DNA of 64,000 bases from Sphingomonadales bacterium Ga0077557 (GTDB lineage Bacteria; Pseudomonadota; Alphaproteobacteria; Sphingomonadales; Sphingomonadaceae). This document shows, in pieces, positions 9,214 to 17,414 of this stretch. The translations under genes were made by a program, and so were the position numbers. The stretch's first letter is position 1. Each line of letters begins with the position of its first letter. The DNA lies in contig LNFI01000028.1 in the NCBI GenBank assembly GCA_001464615.1, forward strand, positions 62,001-126,000, read 5' to 3'. The notes beneath the pieces are model-generated. The model was not told the DNA's origin, did no database searches, and worked only from the letters and a program-made list of their open reading frames with translations.

Positions 9214-10305
9214 TTAAGCACCCTTTTTCAATGGCTTGCGGGATTTAGGGGCTAACCTATTTGCAAGGTTAGCCATCGCTTGATCGGCAAGAGCGGCTTG
9301 ATCCGCCTCTGCGGCATAGCGGGAAAACTCGGCATCCTTCTTGTGCCCGGTGATTGCTTTGCCCTGCGAATGCGTCGCGCCACCCTCCGCCAGCCGCCGA
9401 CTCATCGCCTTACGCAGGCCATGGGCAGAGCATTGCGGCAAGCCCGCCTCGTCACACCACTGGCGGAACTTGTTGCCAAAGCCCGGCCCGGTGAAGGGCT
9501 TGCCGAACTCAGTCAGCAGGAACGTCATTTGCCCGGCTGGTACCAAGTCGAGCGATTGCTTGAGTTGCGGCGCGATCGGCAGCCACAAGGGCGCGTCGGT
9601 CTTTTTCTGTACTACCCGGATGCGACCATCTTTGACATGCTGGCGGCCCATGCGGATTGCGTCAGATCGGCGCTGCCCGGTCCACAACATCAGCCCCATT
9701 GCCAACCGTGCCTTGCTGCCAACCGGGTGACACGCTTCGAATTGCGCAATCTCGTCCTCGGTCCAAGTGTGGAAGCCCTTGCTTGAGCCTCGGTAGCCAT
9801 CGGCGTGAAGCGCCGGGTTGTCGCCCCTCATGCCGATCTTGACCGCGTAGGCGAACAGCCGACGCAGCACCTTGAGCAAGTTATTGGCAGCGGATGGCGT
9901 CGCGCTCATGGTACCCAATATCGCGTCCAGGTGTTCGGTGCGGACGCCAGTGACCGGCAGGGTGCCCAGCCTATGTCCGTTGGCAGTGCGGCGCTCCCGG
10001 AAACGCTCAATGATGCCCCGATAGGTGCGACGCGAGCTTTCCGCCGCCATGCCCTGCCAAGTCGGTGATCGATAGAAACGAGAAACCAGATCGTCGATCG
10101 AGCCATGCGCGATGCGATCAGCGCCGGGGTCGGTGTGTGGCGCTGCTTCACCACTCAGGCAGGCGCTATACTCGGCCCAAAAGGCATTCGAGGGATGCCC
10201 GGCCTTAAAGTAATAGGTTGCCTGTCCCTTGCGCCGGAAGCGCAAGCGCCATTTCCCGTGACGATCTTCGAACTCGGACACAAAGCGGGGCAGGAGGCGC
10301 TTCAT
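9214..10305 (-). CDS. Tyrosine recombinase / integrase
   Basis: 363 residues from MKRLLPRF. This start overlaps the upstream 59-aa gene's stop as ATGA; an ATG 21 bp further upstream is possible. It has an N-terminal Arm-binding-like segment, a SAM-like core-binding domain and a C-terminal catalytic domain. Catalytic residues are an Arg in TGQRRSDA (about 212), HGLRK (about 295-299), the His of ITGHKK (about 320) and the nucleophile Tyr in FSRYAAEAD (about 330). It would recombine the tRNA-Tyr core. It lies next to attL but is the last gene of the head operon, so its expression may be tied to the structural genes. Confidence 0.95.
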   Translation of the reverse strand: MKRLLPRFVSEFEDRHGKWRLRFRRKGQATYYFKAGHPSNAFWAEYSACLSGEAAPHTDPGADRIAHGSIDDLVSRFYRSPTWQGMAAESSRRTYRGIIERFRERRTANGHRLGTLPVTGVRTEHLDAILGTMSATPSAANNLLKVLRRLFAYAVKIGMRGDNPALHADGYRGSSKGFHTWTEDEIAQFEACHPVGSKARLAMGLMLWTGQRRSDAIRMGRQHVKDGRIRVVQKKTDAPLWLPIAPQLKQSLDLVPAGQMTFLLTEFGKPFTGPGFGNKFRQWCDEAGLPQCSAHGLRKAMSRRLAEGGATHSQGKAITGHKKDAEFSRYAAEADQAALADQAMANLANRLAPKSRKPLKKGA

Positions 10306-10481
10306 TTGCTTAGCACTTCGTCCCAAGGATTCGCGGCGTTGGTGGGCACCCCGTCTCCGAACGTCACATGGATCGCCCCCATGGCGTCGATCTTATACCC
10401 GCTCGGCTTCATGCCAGCCGCCACCGCCGCGCGAAGGGCGCGGGTGGCGTCGGCCTGTTTGAAGCGAGCGGCGCGGCTCAT
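10302..10481 (-). CDS. Small satellite protein, 59 aa, unknown
   Basis: A 59-residue basic then acidic protein starting MSRAARFKQADATRALRA, an amphipathic helix, followed by a short beta-like segment (IDAMGAIHVTFG). Both ends overlap neighbours by 4 bp (ATGA with the connector gene's stop, and again with the integrase start). This coupling is the main evidence that it is real. Small proteins of this kind often sit beside integrases in alphaproteobacterial islands. It could be an excisionase-like or head accessory protein, but no fold was recognised. Confidence 0.7.
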   Translation of the reverse strand: MSRAARFKQADATRALRAAVAAGMKPSGYKIDAMGAIHVTFGDGVPTNAANPWDEVLSK

Positions 10482-10747
10482 ACGTCCAACGTTCTTAGCG
10501 GGGTAAGCAGCGCGCTTTCGCCGTCGCCAGCCTTCACGCTTTCGCGGTTGTCGAAGGCGATGGCAACGCGCGTCAGCACGGCCAATTTGAGCCGTGCCGG
10601 GGGGGCGCCAGTCCTGTCCCATGTGTCTGCCAAATCTAGCACCGATTCGGTCGCCGATGCGATCAGCAAGGCGATAGTGTCGTCCTCATCATCGGAAATC
10701 ACGCGAATGAAAGCCTTGGCCTCCGCCAGGTCGACGATATCTGTCAT
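10478..10747 (-). CDS. Phage head-tail connector protein (gp6-like)
   Basis: An 89-residue, almost wholly helical protein. MTDIVDLAEAKAFIRV followed by DDTIALLIASATESVLDLAD is the typical start of HK97 gp6-type connector proteins, which form a ring under the portal. It directly follows the portal gene with an ATGA overlap. In a satellite it would make the docking surface for a tail supplied by a helper phage. Confidence 0.82.
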   Translation of the reverse strand: MTDIVDLAEAKAFIRVISDDEDDTIALLIASATESVLDLADTWDRTGAPPARLKLAVLTRVAIAFDNRESVKAGDGESALLTPLRTLDV

Positions 10748-11907
10748 GCCGTGCCCTCCGCTTCGCCTACCGGGGTTGTGCCCGCGCCGCGCGGATTCCA
10801 GCCTTCAAGCTGGCGCACTTCATCGGGATCGAGCACGCCTGTATCAAGAGCAATCTTGTGCGCATCCCAGCGCGTTTTCGGATCACCGCGAAGGAAGCCG
10901 GACAAGTCCAGTTCAAGCTCAAAGTTACCGCTTGTCGGGAATACGCTCCGCGCGAACTCGGCTTCGATTTTGCGCGCCCACGGTGCCAGCGTGAACATCG
11001 CGAACCATCGGCCCGCCGTTTCGGAATTGGTGAAGGTGTTGTGACTGTAATCCTGCACCAATGGGGGCGGCACCTGGAAGAGCCGACAAATTTCTTCGGT
11101 CCCGAATTTCCGCGTTTCCAGCAGCTCGGCATCTTCCGGGCTGATTTGCGAAGCTTTCCACGTCATGCCACCGTCAAGAACAAGCGTCGATCCCGCATTA
11201 TCAGCGCCGCCGTGGCGGTCCTGAAAAGCCGTGCGCAGCGATGCGCGCTGGTCTGGCTTCATTGTCCCCGGCACCTCGACAATGCCGCTAGGTGACGCGC
11301 CGTTGCCAAGGAAGTTGCGTGCGTGGCGATTGGCAAGGTCAACGCCCGTCACCACGTCTGCCGCGCGACTAAGGCGCGAGCGCCCAATAAGGCCGTCATC
11401 GGTGCGATCGCGAAGGTGGATTACCTCGCCTTGCAACAATCGCCGCGTCTGCCCGCGCGTGTCGGTGACGGCATAGGCAAGGCGTCCGCTCATAAGCTGC
11501 GATACCGTCACCCGGCCCCATGGGATGTATTCCAGCCCCGCCAGTTGCCCGTTTCCGGCCCGCACAATCTCGGCCAAGCCGTTGCCGGTCAAAAGCGTTG
11601 AAGCGACCAGATGCGCAAGGAACTCAGGCCACGTCATGCCTTGGCTGACACCAAGCATGGTCAACCGCTTGAGTGGGTGGTCTGCAACCTCAACCCGGCT
11701 GTCACCATCGCGGCGGTAAACGATCGCGGGGATCGATGCGAGGCTGTCGGCAATCACATTGGTGCAGGCCAGCACCGCCGATAGGTTCTCAGCGGCGCGG
11801 GCGCTTACGCCAGCATAATAACCGATGGAAGGAGCTAGCGCGTCCCAACTTAGACGGGTGTCGTCGCGGCGCTCATAGCCTGCCATGCGAGCGATTGTGT
11901 CGATCAT
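10744..11907 (-). CDS. HK97-family phage portal protein
   Basis: 387 residues from MIDTIARMAGYE, a start that overlaps the protease stop as ATGA. The segment YAGVSARAAENLSAVLACTNVIADSLAS and the later FGTEEICRLFQVPPPLVQDY and TFTNSETAGRWF are hallmarks of the HK97/SPP1-like portal family. The dodecameric portal is the DNA entry channel of the head and docks the terminase. The length is normal for the family. Confidence 0.95.
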   Translation of the reverse strand: MIDTIARMAGYERRDDTRLSWDALAPSIGYYAGVSARAAENLSAVLACTNVIADSLASIPAIVYRRDGDSRVEVADHPLKRLTMLGVSQGMTWPEFLAHLVASTLLTGNGLAEIVRAGNGQLAGLEYIPWGRVTVSQLMSGRLAYAVTDTRGQTRRLLQGEVIHLRDRTDDGLIGRSRLSRAADVVTGVDLANRHARNFLGNGASPSGIVEVPGTMKPDQRASLRTAFQDRHGGADNAGSTLVLDGGMTWKASQISPEDAELLETRKFGTEEICRLFQVPPPLVQDYSHNTFTNSETAGRWFAMFTLAPWARKIEAEFARSVFPTSGNFELELDLSGFLRGDPKTRWDAHKIALDTGVLDPDEVRQLEGWNPRGAGTTPVGEAEGTA

Positions 11908-12443
11908 GCCCATACGCCGAACTCCGCCATCACAAGGCGACGCTGGCGGCTTTCTGCGGCATTGCCGCGCGCCCTTAGCGCCAATGACGTGTCGGGATAG
12001 GCAGGCCATGCCGACACAACGCTGATTTCCTTCAAGCCGATTCGGGTGAGCGTGCGGCGCTCACCCGTCCAGCTTTCGCCGCCCTTCGGCACCTGGAAGC
12101 CGAATGACATGCCGCCTAGATCGCCGCGCTCCGCGAGCGCGAGCACGTCGCGTCCGGCCTGTGTGTCCGCGACGTCGAGCGAGAATGCGAGGCCCCGGCT
12201 GTCCTGCGTCAACCGCAACGTGCCCGATCGCGTGCGACCGAGTACCTTGCCCGGATCGTGATCGAGTAACGCGATAACATCGCTGCCCAGCGCATCGGTA
12301 AAGGCACCGGGGGCGATCGTTTCGACATAGCGGCCCATGCGCGCCTCGCTGTGAAAAGTGGCGGCATACCCTTCGATACGCCGCCCCGACGTGCGAAGCT
12401 CAGTAAAGGCCCGCCGTTCCAGATCGCCCCCGCCGCCCATCAT
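11904..12443 (-). CDS. HK97-family prohead protease
   Basis: 179 residues from MMGGGGDLERRAF. This start overlaps the capsid stop by 4 bp; the open frame extends further but only through capsid coding sequence. Family blocks are RRIEGYAATFHS, ETIAPGAFTDAL, LLDHDPGKVLGRT (with the catalytic His), GGMSFGFQVP (nucleophile Ser) and EISVVSAWPAYPDTS. It cleaves the capsid delta domain or scaffold during head maturation. Placed between capsid and portal. Confidence 0.93.
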   Translation of the reverse strand: MMGGGGDLERRAFTELRTSGRRIEGYAATFHSEARMGRYVETIAPGAFTDALGSDVIALLDHDPGKVLGRTRSGTLRLTQDSRGLAFSLDVADTQAGRDVLALAERGDLGGMSFGFQVPKGGESWTGERRTLTRIGLKEISVVSAWPAYPDTSLALRARGNAAESRQRRLVMAEFGVWA

Positions 12444-13696
12444 GCCACCGCGTCCGTGCAAGCCGCGAATGCCTCGGCATAGCGCACCGCAGTATCGCAG
12501 GTGAGCATTGCCCGAACCGATACGTTGCCCTTGGCATAGGCGGTCGATTCGTAGGGGTTCACCAGAAGGTCGAACGCGCTCCAGTATCCGATCAGCAGTT
12601 GCGACCAATCGCCGTAGAGCACGGCGCTAAGGTTGGTGCCGCTGCCCTTGGTCAAGTTGCTCGGCACGTTATTCGAGAACTCGACACGCTCGCCAGCAAA
12701 GACGCCTTCGGGGCCATAGCCCATATAGTTGCCCTGCCCATCCACGATCTTGGAAGTCGCCACCTTGACCTTGGTGTTCGTGAGGAAGGCCCGCGAAGTC
12801 ATCGGGCCGTCGGCGATATCAACCCTGCCGATCAGGTCGCGTGCCGCGTTTGGCGTGAAGGCCAGGCCATTCGTGCCCATTGCCACAGTGCCAATGCCCG
12901 ACGTGCTCAGGATGCCGCGCGGCTGGTTGCTCGATCCGGTGCCAGCGATGGCAGCGATATCGACAATGCCCGCCAGCACTTGCGCGAAGTCATTGCGCAC
13001 GAGCTGTTCAATATCGCGGCTGGTTTGCTGTAGCATGTTTCGGCTCATTTCGGTGATGCCGCCCGCGTGCTTTGGCGTCATGCTGACTTTGCGAAACTCA
13101 GCATCCGAACTCGAAAGCGCGGTGTTTTCAGCAACCCAGCCCGCCGTCATGCTGGTCTTGAGGCCGGGGATGTCGATGTTGCCAACCAGGCCGTTCAGCA
13201 CCGTGGCCCCCAGCGAGCCAACCTTGAGGGCAGCGCGCAGCCGGTCAAAATACATTTCACCGTGCAGCTCAGTCGCGATCAGGTTGCCACCCGGCCCGCC
13301 GCTCGGTGCCGCCGTGGTGAGCACCCGCTTTTCAAGGAAAATCTCGGTTGGCACCAGCACGCCCTCGGCAACGCGGCCCGCGCGTTTCACAAGGTCGGGT
13401 TGCACTTCGCGTTCGAAGCCGAAGTCATGGCCGCCGATACCGGCCTGCATCGCCATGGCCCGGACGATCGAGAAGCGCGAGCGCAGCTCGGTTTCCAGCT
13501 TGCCGTCGCCAGTGATGACATGGCCCGGCTCGGCACGATCCAGCGCATCGATCGTGCGCTGGCGATCGAGCTTGGTATCGAGGCCGCGCAACTCGGTTTC
13601 GGCTGCCGTGAAGGCTTCGCCGTTATCGGAAGCGTGGGCTTCCGTCATGCGGGTGACGATCGCCGCCCGCTGTTCGATCAAGTCACTCGTTTTCAT
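12440..13696 (-). CDS. HK97-fold major capsid protein
   Basis: A 418-residue protein with an N-terminal coiled-coil delta-like domain (residues 1 to about 110, rich in Glu, Arg and Ala heptads) that the adjacent protease would remove. The HK97 capsid domain follows: VPTEIFLEKRVLTT, FRKVSMTPKHAGGITEMSRNML, SNQPRGILST and LLVNPYESTAYAKG are typical. A good ribosome-binding site (AAGGA) lies 7 bp before the ATG. It begins the coupled head operon capsid-protease-portal-connector. Confidence 0.96.
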   Translation of the reverse strand: MKTSDLIEQRAAIVTRMTEAHASDNGEAFTAAETELRGLDTKLDRQRTIDALDRAEPGHVITGDGKLETELRSRFSIVRAMAMQAGIGGHDFGFEREVQPDLVKRAGRVAEGVLVPTEIFLEKRVLTTAAPSGGPGGNLIATELHGEMYFDRLRAALKVGSLGATVLNGLVGNIDIPGLKTSMTAGWVAENTALSSSDAEFRKVSMTPKHAGGITEMSRNMLQQTSRDIEQLVRNDFAQVLAGIVDIAAIAGTGSSNQPRGILSTSGIGTVAMGTNGLAFTPNAARDLIGRVDIADGPMTSRAFLTNTKVKVATSKIVDGQGNYMGYGPEGVFAGERVEFSNNVPSNLTKGSGTNLSAVLYGDWSQLLIGYWSAFDLLVNPYESTAYAKGNVSVRAMLTCDTAVRYAEAFAACTDAVA

Positions 13697-13714
13697 CGTT
13701 CGTCCTTCATGCTG

Positions 13715-13737
13715 GCCGGGGGCACGTTGCCCCCGGC
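13715..13737 (-). promoter_or_regulatory. Hairpin upstream of the capsid gene
   Basis: GCCGGGGGC and GCCCCCGGC form a perfect 9-bp stem with a 5-nt loop, 19 bp upstream of the capsid start and just outside its ribosome-binding site. No T-run follows on the minus strand, so a classical terminator is unlikely. It could mark a processing point or protect the capsid message. The roughly 150 bp between it and the gene ending at 13893 holds no convincing ORF. Confidence 0.45.
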
Positions 13738-13892
13738 TCGGTGATTGCCCACTGTCTCTCGACGTTGGCCAAAAGGGTGCCGTGTTGCCGGATTGTGCCC
13801 TTCTCCATGCGCGAACATTGGCGCTCCGCCCCGGGGCATCCGGCTTGTCGCTTTTGGCCGCACGGCATCGGCCTCAAGGGAAGGGGCGGAAT

Positions 13893-14516
13893 TCATGCCG
13901 CGTTCTCGCCAGCAACCAATTTGGCGAGGGCACGGATCAAATCATCTTCGAAAATTGCGACTAGGTTTTTGGCCGTGCGAAAGCGCTGGGCAGGAGCATA
14001 TGCGTCAACTGCCCAGGCCTCATGCGCGGCAAGGTCACCATGCAGATTATCCGCCGCGCCCCAAGTCGGGGCATCAATCGCGGGAGTGAATGCGAAGCTT
14101 GCCTCGATGTCGCCAGCTCTAATTCGGGCGATCGGAGTGCCGCGTTCGACAATTGCTGACAACGGTTGATTTAGTTGGCCGTGTGCAGCCTGTCTCAATA
14201 GGCTCGCAAAGCCTGATTCAAACGTTTCGCCGGGAGAATGTGAAACGGTCGAGCCGCCAAGGGCGCGGGAGTTTGAGAAGGCAAGGTTACTGAAGAAAAT
14301 CTCTGCATCGGCAGCGCGCTCAGGGTGGTCGGTCGCCAAGCAGGCTATGGCAAATCGTGCGGCGTCCATGAAGGTCATGTGAGCAGCGCCTCGCCCGCGC
14401 CCTGCCTGCGTGAGGCGTCCAGCCTCACGCAAGCGGCGAGCGAACAAGGTCAACGTGGGCAGGCTATCAACCCCCCGATCGGCAAACACCGAAACCAATT
14501 CGCTCAACAGGGCCAT
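13893..14516 (-). CDS. Satellite protein of unknown function with winged-helix-like N-terminus
   Basis: 207 residues from MALLSELVSVFADRG. GGAG lies 8 bp upstream of this ATG, whereas the longer frame to 14639 would overlap the preceding gene. The N-terminal 60 residues (LFARRLREAGRLTQAGRGRG, then TFMDAARFAIACLA) look like a small DNA-binding domain seen next to terminases in alphaproteobacterial phage-like elements. The remainder is not recognised. Its place between terminase and capsid makes it a candidate small terminase or packaging-specificity factor; this is inference. Confidence 0.7.
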   Translation of the reverse strand: MALLSELVSVFADRGVDSLPTLTLFARRLREAGRLTQAGRGRGAAHMTFMDAARFAIACLATDHPERAADAEIFFSNLAFSNSRALGGSTVSHSPGETFESGFASLLRQAAHGQLNQPLSAIVERGTPIARIRAGDIEASFAFTPAIDAPTWGAADNLHGDLAAHEAWAVDAYAPAQRFRTAKNLVAIFEDDLIRALAKLVAGENAA

Positions 14517-14595
14517 CGTCACCGCTCCATTATCATTTGCGCATAACGCATATGAACGGCTGGAGCAAGTTTCAATTGCGTATCGCTCCGATGTA

Positions 14596-14979
14596 CTAGC
14601 ACCCATCAAAGGCGTCATCGTCAATTGCCACGTCGTCAACGGCAGTGTCTGGGTCCGCGAGAGGGCAACCTGGCCCGTCGTGCCCGTGCATCATGAATTC
14701 ATCTTCGGCAGATTGGCACCCGTCAGCTTCATCGCCGTCCGGCTCCAGATCGGCGTCGCTGTCCGTTAGGTCGAAAACGTCGATCATAGCTTCAACGGTG
14801 CGCGACTTGCTCAAGCGCAGCTCGTGCTGGCCCAAGTCCCAAATTGCGGCCCATGCGGCTTGATGGGCAGGGTTCGACGGGTCGAAGGCCGGGATATCGG
14901 CGCGCGCACGTGGGCGGGCGGGTGGAAAGGCAATGACGTTGTCGCGGGCGGAGTCCGCCCGTAGAGGGAGGTGAGCCAT
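14596..14979 (-). CDS. Satellite protein of unknown function with acidic C-terminal tail
   Basis: A 127-residue protein. An N-terminal low-complexity segment (FPPARPRARAD) leads to a helical core (FDPSNPAHQAAWAAIWDLGQ) and then a strongly acidic tail rich in Asp with several Cys and His. AAGGA lies 8 bp before the ATG. It is the first gene left of the divergent control region at 15048-15092. No family was recognised. It could be a DNA mimic or head accessory protein, but nothing in the sequence settles that. Confidence 0.65.
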   Translation of the reverse strand: MAHLPLRADSARDNVIAFPPARPRARADIPAFDPSNPAHQAAWAAIWDLGQHELRLSKSRTVEAMIDVFDLTDSDADLEPDGDEADGCQSAEDEFMMHGHDGPGCPLADPDTAVDDVAIDDDAFDGC

Positions 14980-15047
14980 GATCGATCCTTCCGTGATCGG
15001 TTGCGGTTAGAGCCGGGCGGTCGTTGGTAGCTTCCGTCCGGCTCGCT

Positions 15048-15092
15048 CGTTACTAACGCCCTTGCGCAGTGACTGTCAACGCGTTACTAACG
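15048..15092. promoter_or_regulatory. Pair of near-palindromic operator candidates
   Basis: CGTTACTAACG occurs at 15048-15058 and again at 15082-15092. Each copy is an inverted repeat CGTTA-N-TAACG, and the two starts are 34 bp apart (about three helical turns). They lie in the divergent gap between the genes at 14979 (minus) and 15096 (plus), the second abutting the latter's start. A regulator dimer bound here would control both directions. Confidence 0.6.
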
Positions 15093-15095
15093 AGC

Positions 15096-15389
15096 ATGGT
15101 TTTAAGCAACGCAGAGCGCCAAGCGCTTCATCGCCAACGGCTGAAGGAAGCCGCCGCCGGGACGGTTTTCGTTCGTATTTTCGAAGGGCCGTTTGAGGAT
15201 GAGATCATAATCCATGACACGCGGATGAGGGTTGTCCCTCGCGTCGGCGAGACGATCAGGTTGCGAATGCCGAGCCGTCACGAATCTCGCCACCTCGTCT
15301 TGGCCGTCGAACACCTACTAGACGCCCGTGCAGAGGTCGAAGTGACCAACGATCAGACCGGCGTCAGCGTCAGCGTGCGAACGCTTTAA
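15096..15389 (+). CDS. Plus-strand satellite protein, 97 aa, possible regulator
   Basis: 97 residues from MVLSNAERQALHRQRLKEAA. An earlier GTG at 15069 lies inside the operator region and is less likely. The start is a basic amphipathic helix; the rest is beta-rich (TVFVRIFEGPFEDEIIIHD, then MRVVPRVGETIRLRM) with no clear HTH. It is the only element gene on the plus strand, its promoter region holds the CGTTACTAACG pair, and its stop overlaps the terminase stop by 4 bp. Position suggests a control protein; this is unproven. Confidence 0.65.
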   Translation: MVLSNAERQALHRQRLKEAAAGTVFVRIFEGPFEDEIIIHDTRMRVVPRVGETIRLRMPSRHESRHLVLAVEHLLDARAEVEVTNDQTGVSVSVRTL

Positions 15390-17029
15390 ATCCACATTGG
15401 CCCCGCGCCGCGATACTCGTTCGGCCCCTCGTCCCGCGTCGCCAATCCGCACGCCATGATTGCCGACACGATCCCGTCGATCCGATCGAGCGACTTTGCT
15501 TTGGTTGGTTTGCGGTTGCCGGCGGGATCGGTTTCCACGATCACGTTGCCCGCCTGCCATGCGAGGATCGGCGATCCGCCATGCCCCATGCGGCAATCAA
15601 GCACCGCCCGCTCGAAAGCGTCCACGGCGCTGGCATAGCTCTTGAAGCCCGGCACGAACTCGACAAGCGGCAGCTCGATCCCTTCATCCGATAGCAGCTT
15701 CGCAAGATCCTCGAATCGCCAGCGATCAAAAGCTATGCCCTGGACGTCATAGCGTTGCCGGATGTCCGCCAGCGCGCGGGCGATAGCAACGCGATCGGTG
15801 GAGCGCCCAACGGTGGTCTCGATCCAGCCATCCGCTGCCCAAGCGTCATAGGGTACCCGGTCGCGCACCACCCGTTCTTCGATCGTATCGGCGGGCACGA
15901 AATGCCAGCACAGCAGCTTGCCGACGTCGGGAAACCACAGCGCCAGCGCCGTCAAGTCGCGCGTGCTGGAAAGATCGAGGCCACCATAGCAGCGCTGCCC
16001 TTCCAGCTCGATCGGATCGAACGGCGCGCCATTGGCCTGCCAATCGGCTTGCGTGATGAAACGGCTCTCCGCTGATATACGCTGGTTTAGGTTCAACAGG
16101 CGGAAGGATGATGCGAATGAAGGCGACCGCATCGCCAGAGCTGCTGCGTCGGAAAATTCGGCTTCGTTGAGGAAATGGCCAAGCGCCGGATTCGCGGCTG
16201 CCCAGGCCGCGCGGTCATCAAGCGCGCACCCGTTAGGCGCGGTGTGCAATTGGACGTAAAAGCTTGGCGCCGGGGGGGCGTCCAGCATCTCGGACCAAAA
16301 GTGCATATCGTCCGCCGCTTGGGTGCTGATCGTTACGCCAAGCGCGCTCCGCCGCTTCGCCATGCCGGTTTTCAGGTTATCCCAAAGCTCGCGAGAACGC
16401 CATTGCGCCACTTCGTCGGCAACCCAAAATGAAGGCGCAAGCCCATGCGCTTTTCGCGCATCGGACGTAAGCGCCCGCCATATCGAGTTGGTCCGCTCAT
16501 CAACGATTTCTTTGTGCCAATCACGGATATTCACCCGCGCTGCCATCCATGGTACGGACTCGATATAGGCCCGCGTCATCCGGTAGAGAACGCCAGCTTG
16601 TTCGCGATCGAGTGCCGCCGCGTAGCACTCGCCATAGGGCTCGGCCATCGGCCCCAGCAGGTGTGCAAGCGAAAGGCCCGCCAGCAGCCCGGATTTGCCG
16701 TTGCCGCGCGCGACTGACAGCCCAGCCAATCGCACCCGTCGTTCGCCGTCCGTTTCCCCGTAAACACTGCGGATGAATTGCTCTTGGAAGTCGAGAACCT
16801 CCATCTGTTCACCGGCCTTTAGGCCCGACACGATTGGCAGGGTGGCCATGAATGCCAGCACCTTCTCGGCGGGTGGCATCCCGTCCTTTTCCCACGGGTG
16901 CGACACGGCCATGGGCTGGCGGACAGGCTCCAGTTGTTCGAAAAGCGATCCGGCAAAGCTGGTGGGCTCTGGCGGCGCGCCAATCGCCGCGTCGCGCAAC
17001 CGTCCCGCACCTGGTCCGCGCTTACCCAT
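15386..17029 (-). CDS. Phage terminase large subunit
   Basis: A 547-residue packaging motor. The ATPase domain has Walker A ARGNGKS (residues 107-113) and Walker B FWVADE (about 201-206). The C-terminal RNase H-like nuclease begins at GGLDLSSTRD with Asp352, and a late acidic residue is in SLDRIDGIVSA. It cuts concatemers and translocates DNA through the portal. Start and stop overlap neighbours (8 bp with the HNH gene, 4 bp with the convergent 97-aa gene). The family length is normal, so the gene looks functional. Confidence 0.95.
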   Translation of the reverse strand: MGKRGPGAGRLRDAAIGAPPEPTSFAGSLFEQLEPVRQPMAVSHPWEKDGMPPAEKVLAFMATLPIVSGLKAGEQMEVLDFQEQFIRSVYGETDGERRVRLAGLSVARGNGKSGLLAGLSLAHLLGPMAEPYGECYAAALDREQAGVLYRMTRAYIESVPWMAARVNIRDWHKEIVDERTNSIWRALTSDARKAHGLAPSFWVADEVAQWRSRELWDNLKTGMAKRRSALGVTISTQAADDMHFWSEMLDAPPAPSFYVQLHTAPNGCALDDRAAWAAANPALGHFLNEAEFSDAAALAMRSPSFASSFRLLNLNQRISAESRFITQADWQANGAPFDPIELEGQRCYGGLDLSSTRDLTALALWFPDVGKLLCWHFVPADTIEERVVRDRVPYDAWAADGWIETTVGRSTDRVAIARALADIRQRYDVQGIAFDRWRFEDLAKLLSDEGIELPLVEFVPGFKSYASAVDAFERAVLDCRMGHGGSPILAWQAGNVIVETDPAGNRKPTKAKSLDRIDGIVSAIMACGLATRDEGPNEYRGAGPMWI

Positions 17030-17414
17030 CCCGCTTACCTATTGAAACTAATTGAGAATGAAGGGGGGACAACGGTCTTACATCGTCAGCTCTGAGCGAT
17101 TTTCCATGCCACGGATGCGCCGGATCGAGCGGGCTTCCGTCGCGATTGCAGCCGCGGCGCGGCTTTGCTGTTCGCACTGCACCGGCCTCGCTGCCCCGCG
17201 CTGTCTTTGCGCCATGGCAAGGCGTGCAGTAGCTGGCGAGACCATCGTGGCTAGGAAAGGGTGGCCCACCATCACTGATCGGCAAAACGTGATCTACCGT
17301 GTTGGCTGCGGTTATCCTGCCCATGCTCTGGCAGCCGATGCAGACCGGCGACATATCCAAATGAGCGCGCCGTAGTCGCTTCCATGTGGGGGTGTTGTAT
17401 GGCCAGTCAGCCAT
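17022..17414 (-). CDS. HNH endonuclease (packaging-associated)
   Basis: 130 residues from MADWPYNTPTWKRLRRAHL. The zinc knuckle is formed by CIGC and CTPC, and the HNH core by VDHVLPISDGG followed by the C-terminal CTPCHGAKTA. HNH proteins beside the large terminase are needed for cos-type packaging cleavage in HK97-like phages and in cf-PICIs. It overlaps both neighbours by 8 bp. The arginine- and lysine-rich C-terminus may bind DNA. Confidence 0.9.
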   Translation of the reverse strand: MADWPYNTPTWKRLRRAHLDMSPVCIGCQSMGRITAANTVDHVLPISDGGPPFPSHDGLASYCTPCHGAKTARGSEAGAVRTAKPRRGCNRDGSPLDPAHPWHGKSLRADDVRPLSPLHSQLVSIGKRDG

